NCBI RefSeq assembly: GCF_900143285.1
Contig: NZ_FRDN01000005.1
Span: 157,362-221,361, forward strand
DNA length: 64,000 nt
From: Desulfitobacterium chlororespirans DSM 11544
GTDB taxonomy: Bacteria > Bacillota > Desulfitobacteriia > Desulfitobacteriales > Desulfitobacteriaceae
Direction: 5' to 3'
A program made the translations under genes and the position numbers. Each line of letters opens with the position of its first letter. The first letter of the stretch is position 1. The notes under the pieces are model-generated. The model saw nothing but the letters and a program-made list of their open reading frames with translations, did no database searches and was not told where the DNA came from. Of this stretch, positions 1 to 9,006 are shown in pieces.

Positions 1-2673
1 TTCTTCAAGGATCAAGACATAGCCCGCATTACCCTCCACGCGGATCTTCTGGCCTGTTTTGATTTTTTTAGTGGCATCCGCTATTCCCACCACAGCGGGG
101 ATGCCATACTCTCTGGCCACCACGGTTCCGTGGGTGAGCAGGCCGCCGACTTCCATGACCAGGCCGGAGGCGTTGATAAACAGTGGAGTCCAGCCGGGGT
201 CTGTAAAGGGAGCGACTAAGATCTCCCCTTTGTTTACAGAGGCTTCAGCAGGGTCGGTGACTACCCTGGCGATGCCCTCAATCATTCCCGAGGACACAGG
301 CATGCCGATCAAGGAGCCTGCGGGGAGATCTTTTCTTTGGTAGCTGGCCTTAGGCTCCTCACCATCGCTGGTTAAAAGGCGGGGGGCACCGAGCTTCTTA
401 AAGTGGCGGTACTCTTCTTTCCTGTTCTCCACCAGCTCAATGAGACTGCGGTTATCCTGTATGGCTTGATAGAGTTCCCAAAAGCTCACATAGAAAATAT
501 CTTTTTCGGTTGTCAGCAGACCTTTTTCTGCCAGGTGTTTGGCTTCGGCTAAAAAGGCCCGCTTACAAAGCAGGATCAGCTTCATGATTAAATATTTAGG
601 ATGTTCACGGACAGGCAGGTAGTTGCGGGCTATCCTGATCAGCCTGCGCATAATTTTTGTTTTCAACTTACCATGCTTACGTTCAACCTCCTTAATCAGC
701 TCGTTCGCCGCCTGCAGGGCTTTTTCCTTGGTAAGCTGGTATTCCTGGCGGTGAATGCCTTCTGGAGCGGAATGGACGATGGCCAGAATGGATTTGACTA
801 AAGACTCGGGATGCTCGCTCCAGCGGTCCTTAGCCATATCGATCTCACCGGCGGCCCGCATATCGTATTTGATCATAAAAGAGTGAAAAGACTCCTTGAA
901 GGCTTCGTGCCCGGGGAGGTTATGGATACGAGTGAACAAGGTGCCGTAATCTTCACTTTCAAACTCATGAATTAAATCAGGAGAGCGGCGCACCTGATCA
1001 GCCAAATCGCCTATGAGCAGGCCCATTTCCGTAGTGATATTCCCTTCCAGTCCGGTGACAAGGACATTGGTGTAGTTCCGGCTTCCCAGCAGTTTTTCCT
1101 CCCAATGCTCCAGAGCCTTGAAGCTGGCGATGGCCGGCATCAGCCTGGGCAAGAGATTTCTGAAATCGGCTGTAAAATCTGCCGTTCTCCTGATCGCCTC
1201 CAGCCGGTCGGTGCCCGGTTTGGCTTGCTCTATAGCTTTTTCAGCATCCCTGACCCGATGTTCTATATACTCATTGACAGATTGGATGGCGCCCTCGGGT
1301 TTTTTGAAAAGAATGTTTTGGATAGCCTTAAGGACAATAGGTTTAAAAAAGTGTTTAAACGCTCTGGCAGTCTCTTCATTCTTTTTGATACGGTCGGTAA
1401 AGCCGGGCCGGTTGATCAATTCAGCCATGGCCTCGGCAGCCAGAGCGTCCACATTTTTAAAGAAGAGAGGGAAGACTTTGCGGGCGGTTTTAAGAGCCAG
1501 GATTTCACTGATATCGATATAAACCCTGCCGGCCGCCTCTTTGACCCGCTGATACTCTTCAGCACTGCGGGCGCCTTTGTCAAAGGGAAGCATCAGCCGC
1601 AGCATATCAATGCCGAGAGGGGAAATAGGATCGGTCATAACCTGAATATGATTTAAGGAAATATAGACATGCAAGGCATTGTCTTGAGGGAGGGGGGCGG
1701 GGAGAGGATAGAGGGAAGTGATGGCCCGGCTCTGCAGGATGCTCAGAGTCGGCGAACCATGGGAAGAAAGCCCGGAACTCAGGCACCACTCGATGTCCTG
1801 GGGACAGCCGTAGTGCTGTTCGATAGTTTTGCCAAGTGCGGCCAAGTCTTGAATCAGGGTATCATCAAGAACCTGGCGGGTGGCTTTTTCCCCTGTGATC
1901 GCCACTTTTTCAGTTCCGCCGCCCGGGACGGGCAGGATAGCCAGCTTTTTCTCGGCGATGGATTTGCTCTGAATTTGGCCTGATGCTTTATTAAAAGTAT
2001 AGATATCCGGTGAGACAAGTCCGGAGACAAGAGCTTCCCCCAGGCCATAGCCGGCATCGATGGAGATAAGGCCCCGGTGTCCGGACACCGGGTCGGCAGT
2101 AAACATGATTCCGGATACTTCAGGGAAGATCATCCTTTGAATGACCACGGACATATAGACCTTTTCCTGGTCAATGCCGTTTTGCATACGATAAAGGATG
2201 GCTCGATCCGTAAAAAGCGAAGCCCAGCAATTGCGAAGAGCATCCAGAACTTCTTCTTCACCCTTGATATTCAGATAAGTATCCTGTTGACCGGCAAAGG
2301 AAGCGAAAGCCAAATCCTCAGCGGTGGCGCTGGAGCGGATGGCATAGTAATGCTGTGTTCCTGATTTTTGCAGAGCCTGGAGAACGGCTTCCTTGACAGA
2401 CTGGGGAATCTCCGCCATCCTGAGTCTTTCCCGAATGGCTGAGCCAATGGGCTTAATCGTATCTAAGTCGGCGTCTTTAATGGTTTCAGCTATATATTCA
2501 TGGAGATTATTGATGTTAAGGAACTCCTGGTAGCTTGTGGTGGTTACGCAAAATCCATCGGGTACAGGAAAGCCTGCTTTGGTCATTTCCCCAAGGTTTG
2601 CTCCTTTTCCGCCAACGAGAGGCAAGTCCTTTTGATCAATATCATTAAAGAATAAAGTATAATGCTTTGCCAT
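1..2673 (-). CDS. PEP synthase / rifampicin phosphotransferase-like enzyme (3' end cut off)
   Basis: The 891 codons visible here run off the window edge without a stop. The N-terminus (about 1-320) is the PEP/pyruvate-dikinase ATP-grasp domain, with VGGKGANLGEM near residue 20 and AIRSSATAEDL further on. A long helical middle section follows. The last 90 residues are the swivelling phosphohistidine domain, with GGLLTHGTVVAREYGIPAVVG and the catalytic histidine at about 848. The order ATP-grasp, middle domain, C-terminal His domain, with no PEP-binding TIM barrel after it, matches the Rph / Bacillus Pps-like branch rather than E. coli PpsA. It could phosphorylate pyruvate or a small molecule such as a rifamycin; sequence alone does not decide. 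The ATG at 2673 has a taaggaggt ribosome site and starts 12 bases after the TetR gene stops, so the two form one operon. Confidence 0.85.
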   Translation of the reverse strand, partial: MAKHYTLFFNDIDQKDLPLVGGKGANLGEMTKAGFPVPDGFCVTTTSYQEFLNINNLHEYIAETIKDADLDTIKPIGSAIRERLRMAEIPQSVKEAVLQALQKSGTQHYYAIRSSATAEDLAFASFAGQQDTYLNIKGEEEVLDALRNCWASLFTDRAILYRMQNGIDQEKVYMSVVIQRMIFPEVSGIMFTADPVSGHRGLISIDAGYGLGEALVSGLVSPDIYTFNKASGQIQSKSIAEKKLAILPVPGGGTEKVAITGEKATRQVLDDTLIQDLAALGKTIEQHYGCPQDIEWCLSSGLSSHGSPTLSILQSRAITSLYPLPAPLPQDNALHVYISLNHIQVMTDPISPLGIDMLRLMLPFDKGARSAEEYQRVKEAAGRVYIDISEILALKTARKVFPLFFKNVDALAAEAMAELINRPGFTDRIKKNEETARAFKHFFKPIVLKAIQNILFKKPEGAIQSVNEYIEHRVRDAEKAIEQAKPGTDRLEAIRRTADFTADFRNLLPRLMPAIASFKALEHWEEKLLGSRNYTNVLVTGLEGNITTEMGLLIGDLADQVRRSPDLIHEFESEDYGTLFTRIHNLPGHEAFKESFHSFMIKYDMRAAGEIDMAKDRWSEHPESLVKSILAIVHSAPEGIHRQEYQLTKEKALQAANELIKEVERKHGKLKTKIMRRLIRIARNYLPVREHPKYLIMKLILLCKRAFLAEAKHLAEKGLLTTEKDIFYVSFWELYQAIQDNRSLIELVENRKEEYRHFKKLGAPRLLTSDGEEPKASYQRKDLPAGSLIGMPVSSGMIEGIARVVTDPAEASVNKGEILVAPFTDPGWTPLFINASGLVMEVGGLLTHGTVVAREYGIPAVVGIADATKKIKTGQKIRVEGNAGYVLILEE

Positions 2674-2685
2674 AATGTGACCTCC

Positions 2686-3288
2686 TTACGCTTTAGCACC
2701 ACTTAGAAGCACTTCAATGAGCTGCTCCCGCAATTGCACCAGCTCTGCAGGTTCCTGAAGAAACTGGCAGGAGATGAAATAATTTACGGTGATAAGCTGA
2801 AAATTTCTGGCCAAGACCAGAGTAGGGATGTCCTTTCTCACTTCCCCGTTTTTCTGAGCTTCGGCAATCATGTTGAGAATGACCTTCTCTAACCCACTGC
2901 GGTGGGGATGATTGAAGGGATTGGCTGTGGGAATATTAAAAAGGGTTTGCATCCTGAAACTCAGGTAAATGGCTGTCAGCTCCGGATCTTTGCCGAAAAA
3001 ATCATGTCTGAAATCCAACAAGAGCCGAAGTTGCGCTGCGATTCCTTTGTGCTCCTGGAGTTGAGCCTCCATCTCCTCACCGAAATCCATGATCGCGGCT
3101 TGAACATAGGCACTGAGTATAGACTCCTTATTTTCAAAGTAGTTGTACAATGTGCCCTTGGAAATATCGGCTTTTGCGGCGATTTCTTCCATAGAAGTTT
3201 CCGGGAAGCCTTTCGCCCTGAATAGTTCCAGGGCACAGTGGATGATGCTTGATTTGGTTTTTTCTTTTTTGCGCTCTCTTCTGTTCAT
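2686..3288 (-). CDS. TetR/AcrR family transcriptional regulator
   Basis: A 200-residue one-component repressor. The N-terminal helix-turn-helix is typical of TetR: GFPETSMEEIAAKADISKGT, then LYNYFENKESIL. The C-terminal ligand domain is of the generic all-helical type. I chose the ATG at 3288 because the HTH starts about 15 residues later; the in-frame extension to 3441 would run through the operator and encode an unlikely hydrophobic stretch. A possible aggaagg ribosome site lies about 15 bases upstream. The gene precedes the PEP-synthase-like enzyme in the same operon, and two palindromes sit just upstream of it, so autoregulation and control of that enzyme are likely. The ligand is unknown. 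Confidence 0.9.
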   Translation of the reverse strand: MNRRERKKEKTKSSIIHCALELFRAKGFPETSMEEIAAKADISKGTLYNYFENKESILSAYVQAAIMDFGEEMEAQLQEHKGIAAQLRLLLDFRHDFFGKDPELTAIYLSFRMQTLFNIPTANPFNHPHRSGLEKVILNMIAEAQKNGEVRKDIPTLVLARNFQLITVNYFISCQFLQEPAELVQLREQLIEVLLSGAKA

Positions 3289-3318
3289 CACGTCTCTGTC
3301 AAACCTTCCTGAAAATAG

Positions 3319-3368
3319 TATACGGTAGTATATTTTTATTCTAATGACTAAAATTATACTACCGTATA
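3319..3368. promoter_or_regulatory. Paired TetR-type operators upstream of the TetR gene
   Basis: The 14-mer tatacggtagtata at 3319-3332 is repeated as its exact reverse complement, tatactaccgtata, at 3355-3368. Each half is itself a palindrome of the form TATAC-N4-GTATA. The two centres are 36 bp apart, so dimers would sit on similar faces of the helix. The position just upstream of the TetR start fits an autoregulatory operator pair; binding itself is inferred. Confidence 0.7.
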
Positions 3369-3417
3369 TAAATATTAACAACAAAAATAGTGCAAAAAAA
3401 TTAAGTGGAAAATTATT

Positions 3418-3461
3418 GTGTGTCATATTACTTTGACACACATAGCAATATGTGATACGTT
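3418..3461 (+). promoter_or_regulatory. Promoter and inverted repeat ahead of the PadR gene
   Basis: The arms gtgtgtca (3418-3425) and tgacacac (3434-3441) form an 8-bp inverted repeat. The right arm contains a TTGACA -35 box (3433-3438), with a weaker -10 (tacgtt, 3456-3461) after 17 bp. A repressor on the repeat would block the -35 box, so PadR autoregulation is a reasonable inference. Confidence 0.5.
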
Positions 3462-3483
3462 ATATATCGAGAGGTGAGAATCT

Positions 3484-3855
3484 ATGGCAGCAATAATTTC
3501 TACCGATCTTATTCGTGGGCATACGGATACCGTTATTTTAAATGTTTTGCGCCAAGGGGATAGTTATGGCTATGGGATCTATAAGACGATTATTGAGCTC
3601 AGCGGCCATCAATATGAACTGAAAGAGGCGACTCTCTATACAGCTTTCCGGCGCATGGAACAAGAAGGGTGTATAGCTTCCTATTGGGGAGACGAAACCT
3701 ATGGCGGAAGAAGAAAATATTACCGGATTACAGATAAAGGTTTGGAAACTTACGAGAAAAATATCAAGGATTGGTACCTGGCGAAAAAGATATTGGATAA
3801 GTTGGTTCTTAATAGGATAGATCAGGGAGGAATTGGTGGCTATGAGAAAGATTGA
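3484..3855 (+). CDS. PadR family transcriptional regulator
   Basis: A 123-residue winged-helix protein of the short PadR class. Visible hallmarks are DTVILNVLRQGDSYGYGIYK (recognition helix region), then EATLYTAFRRMEQEGCI and GGRRKYYRITDKG (wing). The short C-terminal helix is for dimerisation. The ATG at 3484 follows gagaggtgag. Its end overlaps the start of the membrane protein gene, the usual arrangement for PadR regulators of small membrane-protein operons. Proteins of this class usually repress their own operon and release DNA on binding a hydrophobic ligand; the ligand here is unknown. Confidence 0.92.
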   Translation: MAAIISTDLIRGHTDTVILNVLRQGDSYGYGIYKTIIELSGHQYELKEATLYTAFRRMEQEGCIASYWGDETYGGRRKYYRITDKGLETYEKNIKDWYLAKKILDKLVLNRIDQGGIGGYEKD

Positions 3856-4501
3856 ACATGAGTTGGAGCATAAAATCTCAGCCTATATCGACGCTTTATT
3901 CGCCGGAGTGGGGGCAAGCCAGCAGCTCTTTGATTTAAAGGAAGAAATAACGACCAATCTGAATGAGAAAACCTTAGACTATAAAAATAAAGGGATAAGT
4001 GAAGACCAGGCGTTTAAGGAAGCTATCGTGTCCTTAGGGGACTTGAGCGGTTTGGTGGCGGAGATGAGGCAGATCGGCCAGGATAAAGCAAAGCAAGCCG
4101 TTTATTCCACCATGACGGCAAGAATTTCTCTCGCGGGAACTATAGCAGGGGCGCTGATAATTTTGTTTGGATTTTTTAATGTCGCTATGTTATACTTCAT
4201 GAAGCTGGATGCTGTTAGTATATCAGGGTCAGGAATATTTATCGTTGCCGGCGGTGCCCTGCTGACTTACAGCCTATTGACCAGAGAAACCCGCCAAAAG
4301 TATGCTATGAATAAGATAAGAGCAGGGCTTTATGCTTTGTCGGTGGGACTGCTGCTCTTTGGTATGTTTTCAGCTGCAGTTGCCGGATTTGCGACAGGGG
4401 AAATGTTTATTGCCATAGCTTCACTGATGGTATTTTTTCTCGTCGGCTTTGGCGTGTTCCTGTTTTTGATTTTGACCGGACCGGATCGCCGTAAAAGATA
4501 G
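3836..4501 (+). CDS. Membrane protein with permease-prefix-like N-terminal domain
   Basis: About 221 residues. The first 80 are soluble and helical and resemble the permease prefix domain 1 / HAAS-type sequences that follow PadR regulators (LKEEITTNLNEKTLDYKNKG, EDQAFKEAIVSLGDLSGLV). Four hydrophobic segments follow (around residues 100-122, 132-152, 162-182 and 188-212). The gene overlaps the end of padR, so it is translationally coupled. TTG (3833), GTG (3836) and ATG (3842) are all possible starts; ggagg at 3826-3830 gives the best spacing to GTG 3836. Function is unknown; the pairing suggests a membrane-stress or envelope role. Confidence 0.75.
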   Translation: MAMRKIEHELEHKISAYIDALFAGVGASQQLFDLKEEITTNLNEKTLDYKNKGISEDQAFKEAIVSLGDLSGLVAEMRQIGQDKAKQAVYSTMTARISLAGTIAGALIILFGFFNVAMLYFMKLDAVSISGSGIFIVAGGALLTYSLLTRETRQKYAMNKIRAGLYALSVGLLLFGMFSAAVAGFATGEMFIAIASLMVFFLVGFGVFLFLILTGPDRRKR

Positions 4502-4524
4502 TAACTACGGAGGTGTTTCCAACC

Positions 4525-5088
4525 TTGTATGTTTATCTTGTGTTTTCGAAAACAGGCACATGGCTTTCCAGGGTACTGACTCTTTTTACTGGGGAAAAAT
4601 ATGTCCATACATCCATCAGCCTGGACCATGATTTGAAAACCATGTATTCCTTTGGGCGGGTTACGCCCAACAATCCATTTTCGGCCGGCTTTATTAGAGA
4701 AAATTTTAATAAGGGTGTTTTTTTAAAAAAGAGCAATTGTGAATGTATTGTTTACCGGATAAAAATCAATGAAATTCAACATGCGATGTTGATCAATGAA
4801 CTGTCTCGGTTTATAGCCGCTGATCAATTCTTAAGATACAATTTCCTGGGGCTGTTTACCGCCGCCATGAGAATCCCTATGCGCAGAGAAAATCACTACT
4901 TCTGTTCTCAATTTGTTTCTGAACTGCTCATGAAGATCAATTTATTGCAAAATCCGTTTCCACCGGAACTGATTAAACCCATGGACTTGTATCATATCGA
5001 AGGTAAAGAAGAAATTTATCAGGGATTTACTTGGCAATATGGGGCAGCATCTTTAGGGAACACGAATCGGGGGTGTGTTGCGAAATGA
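4525..5088 (+). CDS. YiiX-like permuted NlpC/P60 family protein
   Basis: About 187 residues. Two motifs suggest a circularly permuted papain-like fold: an early histidine in the KYVHTSISLD segment and a later cysteine in ENHYFCSQFVSELL. This is the order seen in YiiX/YaeF-type hydrolases. No signal peptide or membrane segment is seen, so it is probably cytoplasmic. The start is probably TTG at 4525, 11 bases after ggagg; GTG at 4513 overlaps the ribosome site. It follows the PadR membrane protein by only 23 bases and may belong to that operon. Substrate is unknown (amide or thioester bond of a lipid or peptide). Confidence 0.65.
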   Translation: MYVYLVFSKTGTWLSRVLTLFTGEKYVHTSISLDHDLKTMYSFGRVTPNNPFSAGFIRENFNKGVFLKKSNCECIVYRIKINEIQHAMLINELSRFIAADQFLRYNFLGLFTAAMRIPMRRENHYFCSQFVSELLMKINLLQNPFPPELIKPMDLYHIEGKEEIYQGFTWQYGAASLGNTNRGCVAK

Positions 5089-5257
5089 ACTATTTCATTG
5101 AGCAGCAGCCCCTTTTTACGTGGAAGGTGTGACCCCATTTATTTTAATCGTTAGCATTAAAAAATCATATTGAAAGAATAGAGGACTTTTGCTGAGAAAT
5201 GTCAAAATTGTGTATACATTAGTCATTGTAGTAACTTTCACATGATGGGGGTGGAAA

Positions 5258-6448
5258 ATGAATAATCGGTTAATGAATATATCTACTATCGGGAGTTCCC
5301 AAGCCGTCGCTGATGAATTATATCGGGTCACATCTCTATACTTTGGTCATAAAGTCCAAATGAGAAATAAATACTATATCAAAGAGCTTCCGGCCAATTT
5401 AAATGACGACCTTTATATTGTGCTTCCTACAAGGGTGGAGGAAGCCTCTAAATATGTGGCCAGACAACGGATATTCCCTCTGGAGCTCGTTCCCGAAGAC
5501 CTTTTCTACATAAGAGTTGCCCGCATTTCCCCAGGAGCCAATGTGGTGATCTTTAACAATAACGGTTCCCAGGCCAAAGCCATCGAGCAATACCTTCACG
5601 AGCATGAGGTCAATCATGTAAATTATAGTCTTTTTGCATTTACTGAGATGACCAATGATCAGGCTAAGGAAATATTGCAGCAAGCTGATTACATCGTGGG
5701 CATGCAGGGCTATGTAGAGGCTAAGGGAGTTCTCTGGACTCAATACGGGCAATACGTTGATAAGCATAAGGTATCTATTATCGGATTTAATCGGGCTATT
5801 AAACCTGATGATATACTGCATCTGACCGAAAAGATTGTCGAATTTAATTTTAATCAGATACTGTCCAATACCCAGGGTATCAGCTTTGACTTAAATGCTC
5901 ATATTCAGGAAGTTATGAGTTCGATGGAAGGTATCGTGAACTTTATGCAGGATACGAATTCAAGTATCCATGAAGCCCACGACCGCATCCAGAAGCAAGT
6001 GGAGCGGATCGATGAAACCATTGAAGTTACCAATGATCTCAACACCAATACCCAGAAGATTGATGAGCTGATTAATACCATCAAACAAATATCGGATCAA
6101 ACCAATCTGCTGGCTCTTAATGCAGCTATTGAAGCAGCCCGTGCCGGAGAAGCGGGGAGAGGCTTCGCTGTGGTCGCCGATGAAGTAAGAAAATTGGCGG
6201 AAAGAAGCAAGCAATCCATCCAATTTATCCAGCAGCTGGTTGCCAATATAAAACAAACCAATCATCGCACTGTTCCTTTGCTCCACTTCTTAGCCGGAGA
6301 AATTAAGGACATGGATGAGATCATTAATAAAATACTCAATAGCTCCACAATCAATCAAACGGAGGCAAAATCCATATCGGAAGCCTTGAATCGCGTTACA
6401 AAGATCAGTGAACAACTGACCAATGAGTTTATAGCCTTTAGTTTTTAA
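5258..6448 (+). CDS. Soluble methyl-accepting chemotaxis-type protein
   Basis: A 396-residue cytoplasmic receptor without membrane segments. The first 190 residues form a Rossmann-like sensor region ([14 protein letters not shown], then [21 protein letters not shown]), loosely similar to the sensory domain of PrpR-type regulators. The last 200 residues are a helical signalling domain carrying the highly conserved hairpin [18 protein letters not shown] followed by [18 protein letters not shown]. This tip normally contacts CheA and CheW. The gene stands alone, so it probably feeds a chemotaxis cluster elsewhere. ATG 5258 is preceded by gggggtgg. What it senses is not visible. Confidence 0.88.
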   Translation: MNNRLMNISTIGSSQAVADELYRVTSLYFGHKVQMRNKYYIKELPANLNDDLYIVLPTRVEEASKYVARQRIFPLELVPEDLFYIRVARISPGANVVIFNNNGSQAKAIEQYLHEHEVNHVNYSLFAFTEMTNDQAKEILQQADYIVGMQGYVEAKGVLWTQYGQYVDKHKVSIIGFNRAIKPDDILHLTEKIVEFNFNQILSNTQGISFDLNAHIQEVMSSMEGIVNFMQDTNSSIHEAHDRIQKQVERIDETIEVTNDLNTNTQKIDELINTIKQISDQTNLLALNAAIEAARAGEAGRGFAVVADEVRKLAERSKQSIQFIQQLVANIKQTNHRTVPLLHFLAGEIKDMDEIINKILNSSTINQTEAKSISEALNRVTKISEQLTNEFIAFSF

Positions 6449-6567
6449 TGATTTGAAATCCAGGAAATGGATGAGAAAAATCGTCAGAAACAAACATCCC
6501 CTCTCGTCTTATATACCAGATGCAGCAGAATATGATGCTTCGCGGTATTGGAATGGGAGGGGATTTT

Positions 6568-7197
6568 ATGTTTAAATTTAAAATTGCGACGACTTTGGTT
6601 TTGGGAATGTGCTTGACACTGGCCGCTTCCGGATCAGTGCAGGCAAACGAAGATAGAGCTGTGGAACAGGCTCCGGATACCCGGCCTGCCTTGACGAGCA
6701 TGACGGTTGAACCCAATGATCCGGTGGTAAGCCCTGCCGAACCTGGGCAAGGGGTTGATCCGGCCCTCCAGGAACTGAATAAAGTGATCTATCAATTTGT
6801 CTTTGAGGAACATCGGGGGGAGTTTGGGGACAAGGGGTTTGCCGTTACCCATACCGGTCTTATGAGTGATCATGTGGAGATCGGCATCCAGCCTTACAGC
6901 GAAGAACATGCTCAATATCTGTATGGCCTGTTCGGCAAAGAAAAGGTTAAAGTGGTTGAAGGAGAATTCGCCTCGCCTTTAGCTGCAGCTGCAGGCGGAG
7001 CCGAGCCGGCTGTAGATCCTCTTGCTGTTTCCGGTGCGGAGGCAGGAAATGCGGCACAGGCTAAGGATGCTTCTGCTGCAAGAGACGGGGCCCAAGAAGA
7101 AGGTTCCGACGCCATTCTTTATGGATTAGGTGCTGTGGTGGTCCTGGGAGCAGGAGCTTTTGGAGTCAAGCGCACCCTTTCCCGGAGCAAAAAATAA
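6568..7197 (+). CDS. Secreted or membrane-anchored hypothetical protein
   Basis: A 209-residue protein starting at the ATG after gggaggggatttt. It has a Sec signal peptide (KIATTLVLGMCLTLAASGSV, probable cleavage after VQA), a soluble domain of about 110 residues, an Ala/Gly/Glu-rich linker (about 135-175), and a C-terminal membrane helix (ILYGLGAVVVLGAGAFGV) followed by a basic tail. This is the layout of a surface protein anchored by its C-terminus; no LPxTG sortase motif is present. I do not recognise the family. The lipoprotein gene downstream is about 70 bases away and may be co-expressed. Confidence 0.75.
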   Translation: MFKFKIATTLVLGMCLTLAASGSVQANEDRAVEQAPDTRPALTSMTVEPNDPVVSPAEPGQGVDPALQELNKVIYQFVFEEHRGEFGDKGFAVTHTGLMSDHVEIGIQPYSEEHAQYLYGLFGKEKVKVVEGEFASPLAAAAGGAEPAVDPLAVSGAEAGNAAQAKDASAARDGAQEEGSDAILYGLGAVVVLGAGAFGVKRTLSRSKK

Positions 7198-7270
7198 TCA
7201 TAGTGAAAAGAGTAAAAGAAATGAGGATGGAGATACTCTCTGTTAAGAAGAACTACCGAGGTGATGCACA

Positions 7271-7885
7271 GTGTTTAAGCGATTCCTGATTGTTTTGGCT
7301 TCAGTACTTTTACTGGCGGGGTGTGCGGCCAAGGCGCCCCAGACACCCCAGGATCAAAATGCTGATCTGGATAAACCAGGACAACAAGTAGGGACGGATT
7401 TGCCGGTCGGGGACCAAGGTCAGCCGAAAGAAGATGCCAGTCTGGGAAACATACATCTGGGCGATCCCTTTAGCCAGGCAGAGAAAATCTTAGGCAAGGA
7501 CTATCAAGAAACTTTCTATGATGAGCCTGGGCATTTCCCTGAAGCCTGGTACAGCAGAGAGTATAAGCAAGGCATCAGGCTCATTGTCGGAAAAGATTCC
7601 GGTAAAGTGCTGGAGATTGACGCCATTGCCGCGGACTTCACCACCAACCTCGGTGCCAAGGTAGGAGATACCGCTGAAAAGATTAAGGATGTGTATGCTG
7701 ACAAATACAAACCCTTCGAAAGCAGGCATGGTGAGGGACCTTTGGAGGGCTTCTATCTGCTGGAGGATGGTCAGCTCATGATCTTTGACTATAATCGGGA
7801 AGATAACCAATTGGTCAATGCGAATGTGAAGCCGGATTCTAAAGTGGAGCTGATCAGGCTGACCCAATCTCAATATTTGGACTAA
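7271..7885 (+). CDS. Putative lipoprotein
   Basis: A 204-residue protein with a lipoprotein signal peptide: two basic residues, a hydrophobic core, and the lipobox LLAGC with the lipidated cysteine near residue 18. A Gln/Pro/Asp-rich linker follows. The mature domain (about 60-200) contains GNIHLGDPFSQAEKILGKDY, a pattern found in small extracytoplasmic proteins that contain two related beta-alpha repeats. The start is GTG at 7271 with gaggtga just upstream. Function unknown. A strong terminator follows 15 bases after the stop. Confidence 0.8.
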   Translation: MFKRFLIVLASVLLLAGCAAKAPQTPQDQNADLDKPGQQVGTDLPVGDQGQPKEDASLGNIHLGDPFSQAEKILGKDYQETFYDEPGHFPEAWYSREYKQGIRLIVGKDSGKVLEIDAIAADFTTNLGAKVGDTAEKIKDVYADKYKPFESRHGEGPLEGFYLLEDGQLMIFDYNREDNQLVNANVKPDSKVELIRLTQSQYLD

Positions 7886-7900
7886 AGGCGATTAACAGGC

Positions 7901-7937
7901 AAAACCCCATCCGCAATTTGGATGGGGTTTTGTTTAG
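7901..7937 (+). terminator. Rho-independent terminator
   Basis: A 12-bp perfect stem (aaaaccccatcc / ggatggggtttt) with a 7-base loop, then a T-rich tail. It closes the lipoprotein transcript. Confidence 0.9.
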
Positions 7938-7997
7938 AAACCAATCCCGCCAAACTATAATATATTATAAATAGGCGGGAGAGAGAGTTTTCACGAT

Positions 7998-8651
7998 CTA
8001 TTCGGCATCACGCCCAGACAGCCGGGCTCCCAGGTCAAAGGCTTGCCGGCAATCCTGAGGGAATCGCTCTTGGCGCACCTGGGCTTTATGCCGCTCATTA
8101 AATTGGGAGGCTTCATAGTTGGCGTAATTGTCAAACTGATAGGTATCTGCGGCCAGGAGATATTCGGAAGGTCCATTAAGGAGTTCGAGGCTGCGGGCAT
8201 TGGCTTTAAAAACCGCTTCGTAGCCAAGCTGAGGCAGGAAATCCTCAGGAACATTCATAGTGTAGATAAAACCTGAGGCCACTTTTCTTGGGAAAACAGT
8301 ACGCTGACCTTCATTATAGGAAAGAAGGGAGAAAAACAGCCGCTCCAGAAAGGAGCGCATTTCTCCAGTGACATTGCCAAAGTAGATGGGCGAACCCAGC
8401 AGCAGGACATCGCACTTCAGCACCTCTTCCAAAAGTGGGGTCAGCTCATCTTTGAGGACACAATGCCCAATGGGGCTGGAGTTCTTGCGTTTGCACCCAA
8501 AGCAGCTGATGCATCCTTTATAATTCAGCTCATAAAGATGAACCATGTCTGTTTCGGCACCTACGGATTGCGCTCCTTCAAGAGCTTTATGCAATAATGT
8601 AGCCGTGTTCCATTGCTTGCGGGGGCTGCCATTAACAGCAATAACCTTCAT
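7998..8651 (-). CDS. Flavodoxin-fold NAD(P)H-dependent FMN reductase family protein
   Basis: A 217-residue flavoprotein of the NADPH-dependent FMN reductase / iron-sulfur-flavoprotein group. The N-terminal phosphate loop is VIAVNGSPRKQWNTATLL, and the FMN-binding segment LLLGSPIYFGNVTGEM is near residue 85. A CISCFGCK motif near residue 48 resembles the compact cysteine motif of archaeal and clostridial iron-sulfur flavoproteins, so an Fe-S centre is possible. The gene is monocistronic with its start at 8651. A decayed copy of a related gene lies near 11.3 kb. Confidence 0.87.
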   Translation of the reverse strand: MKVIAVNGSPRKQWNTATLLHKALEGAQSVGAETDMVHLYELNYKGCISCFGCKRKNSSPIGHCVLKDELTPLLEEVLKCDVLLLGSPIYFGNVTGEMRSFLERLFFSLLSYNEGQRTVFPRKVASGFIYTMNVPEDFLPQLGYEAVFKANARSLELLNGPSEYLLAADTYQFDNYANYEASQFNERHKAQVRQERFPQDCRQAFDLGARLSGRDAE

Positions 8652-8748
8652 AGTAATACCTCAACTCCTTATGTTAATGTGTTTGCTTCATTGAGCAGTG
8701 ATTTGCTTTCACTTCTATTATATTAGGGAGAGTCTTAAAAACAAAGGT

Positions 8749-8777
8749 TTGCAATTATGGGCAAGGATGTTTATAAT
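8749..8777 (+). promoter_or_regulatory. Promoter of the glycine riboswitch transcript
   Basis: TTGCAA (8749-8754) and a perfect TATAAT (8772-8777), 17 bp apart. Transcription would begin about 8784, just upstream of the riboswitch leader. Confidence 0.6.
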
Positions 8778-8805
8778 ACTGAAAAGAAGTGAATAACTGG
8801 ATGAG

Positions 8806-8935
8806 GTTTTCAGGAGAACAGGGTAGGCTAACCATGATGAACTGAAAACGGACAGAACTCTGGAGAGTTCCGCAAGGACGCCGAAGGGGCAAGGCAGCAA
8901 AGCTGTTCAATCTCTCAGGCAAAAGGACAGAGCGC
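8806..8935 (+). promoter_or_regulatory. Glycine riboswitch (single aptamer with 5' ghost hairpin)
   Basis: The aptamer core shows the conserved gcvT-type blocks in order: ggagag (8862-8867), gccgaaggggcaa (8880-8892) and tctcaggcaaaaggacag (from 8913). Only one full aptamer is present. Just 5' of it, gttttcag (8806-8813) pairs with ctgaaaac (8842-8849), a hairpin where a second aptamer would normally be; this is what a singlet with a vestigial partner looks like. A terminator lies about 70 bases downstream, so glycine probably controls transcription of the ACT and UPF0210 genes. Confidence 0.9.
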
Positions 8936-9006
8936 ATAGTTTGTGAATGATGCTTAAGGCATACTATTACTGCCGATAAGCGGGTTCGCAAATGCTCTTG
9001 TGTACC

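Noticed and set aside
3289-3441. Longer N-terminus for the TetR protein
   Set aside because: It would translate the operator region and add a hydrophobic stretch not found in the family.
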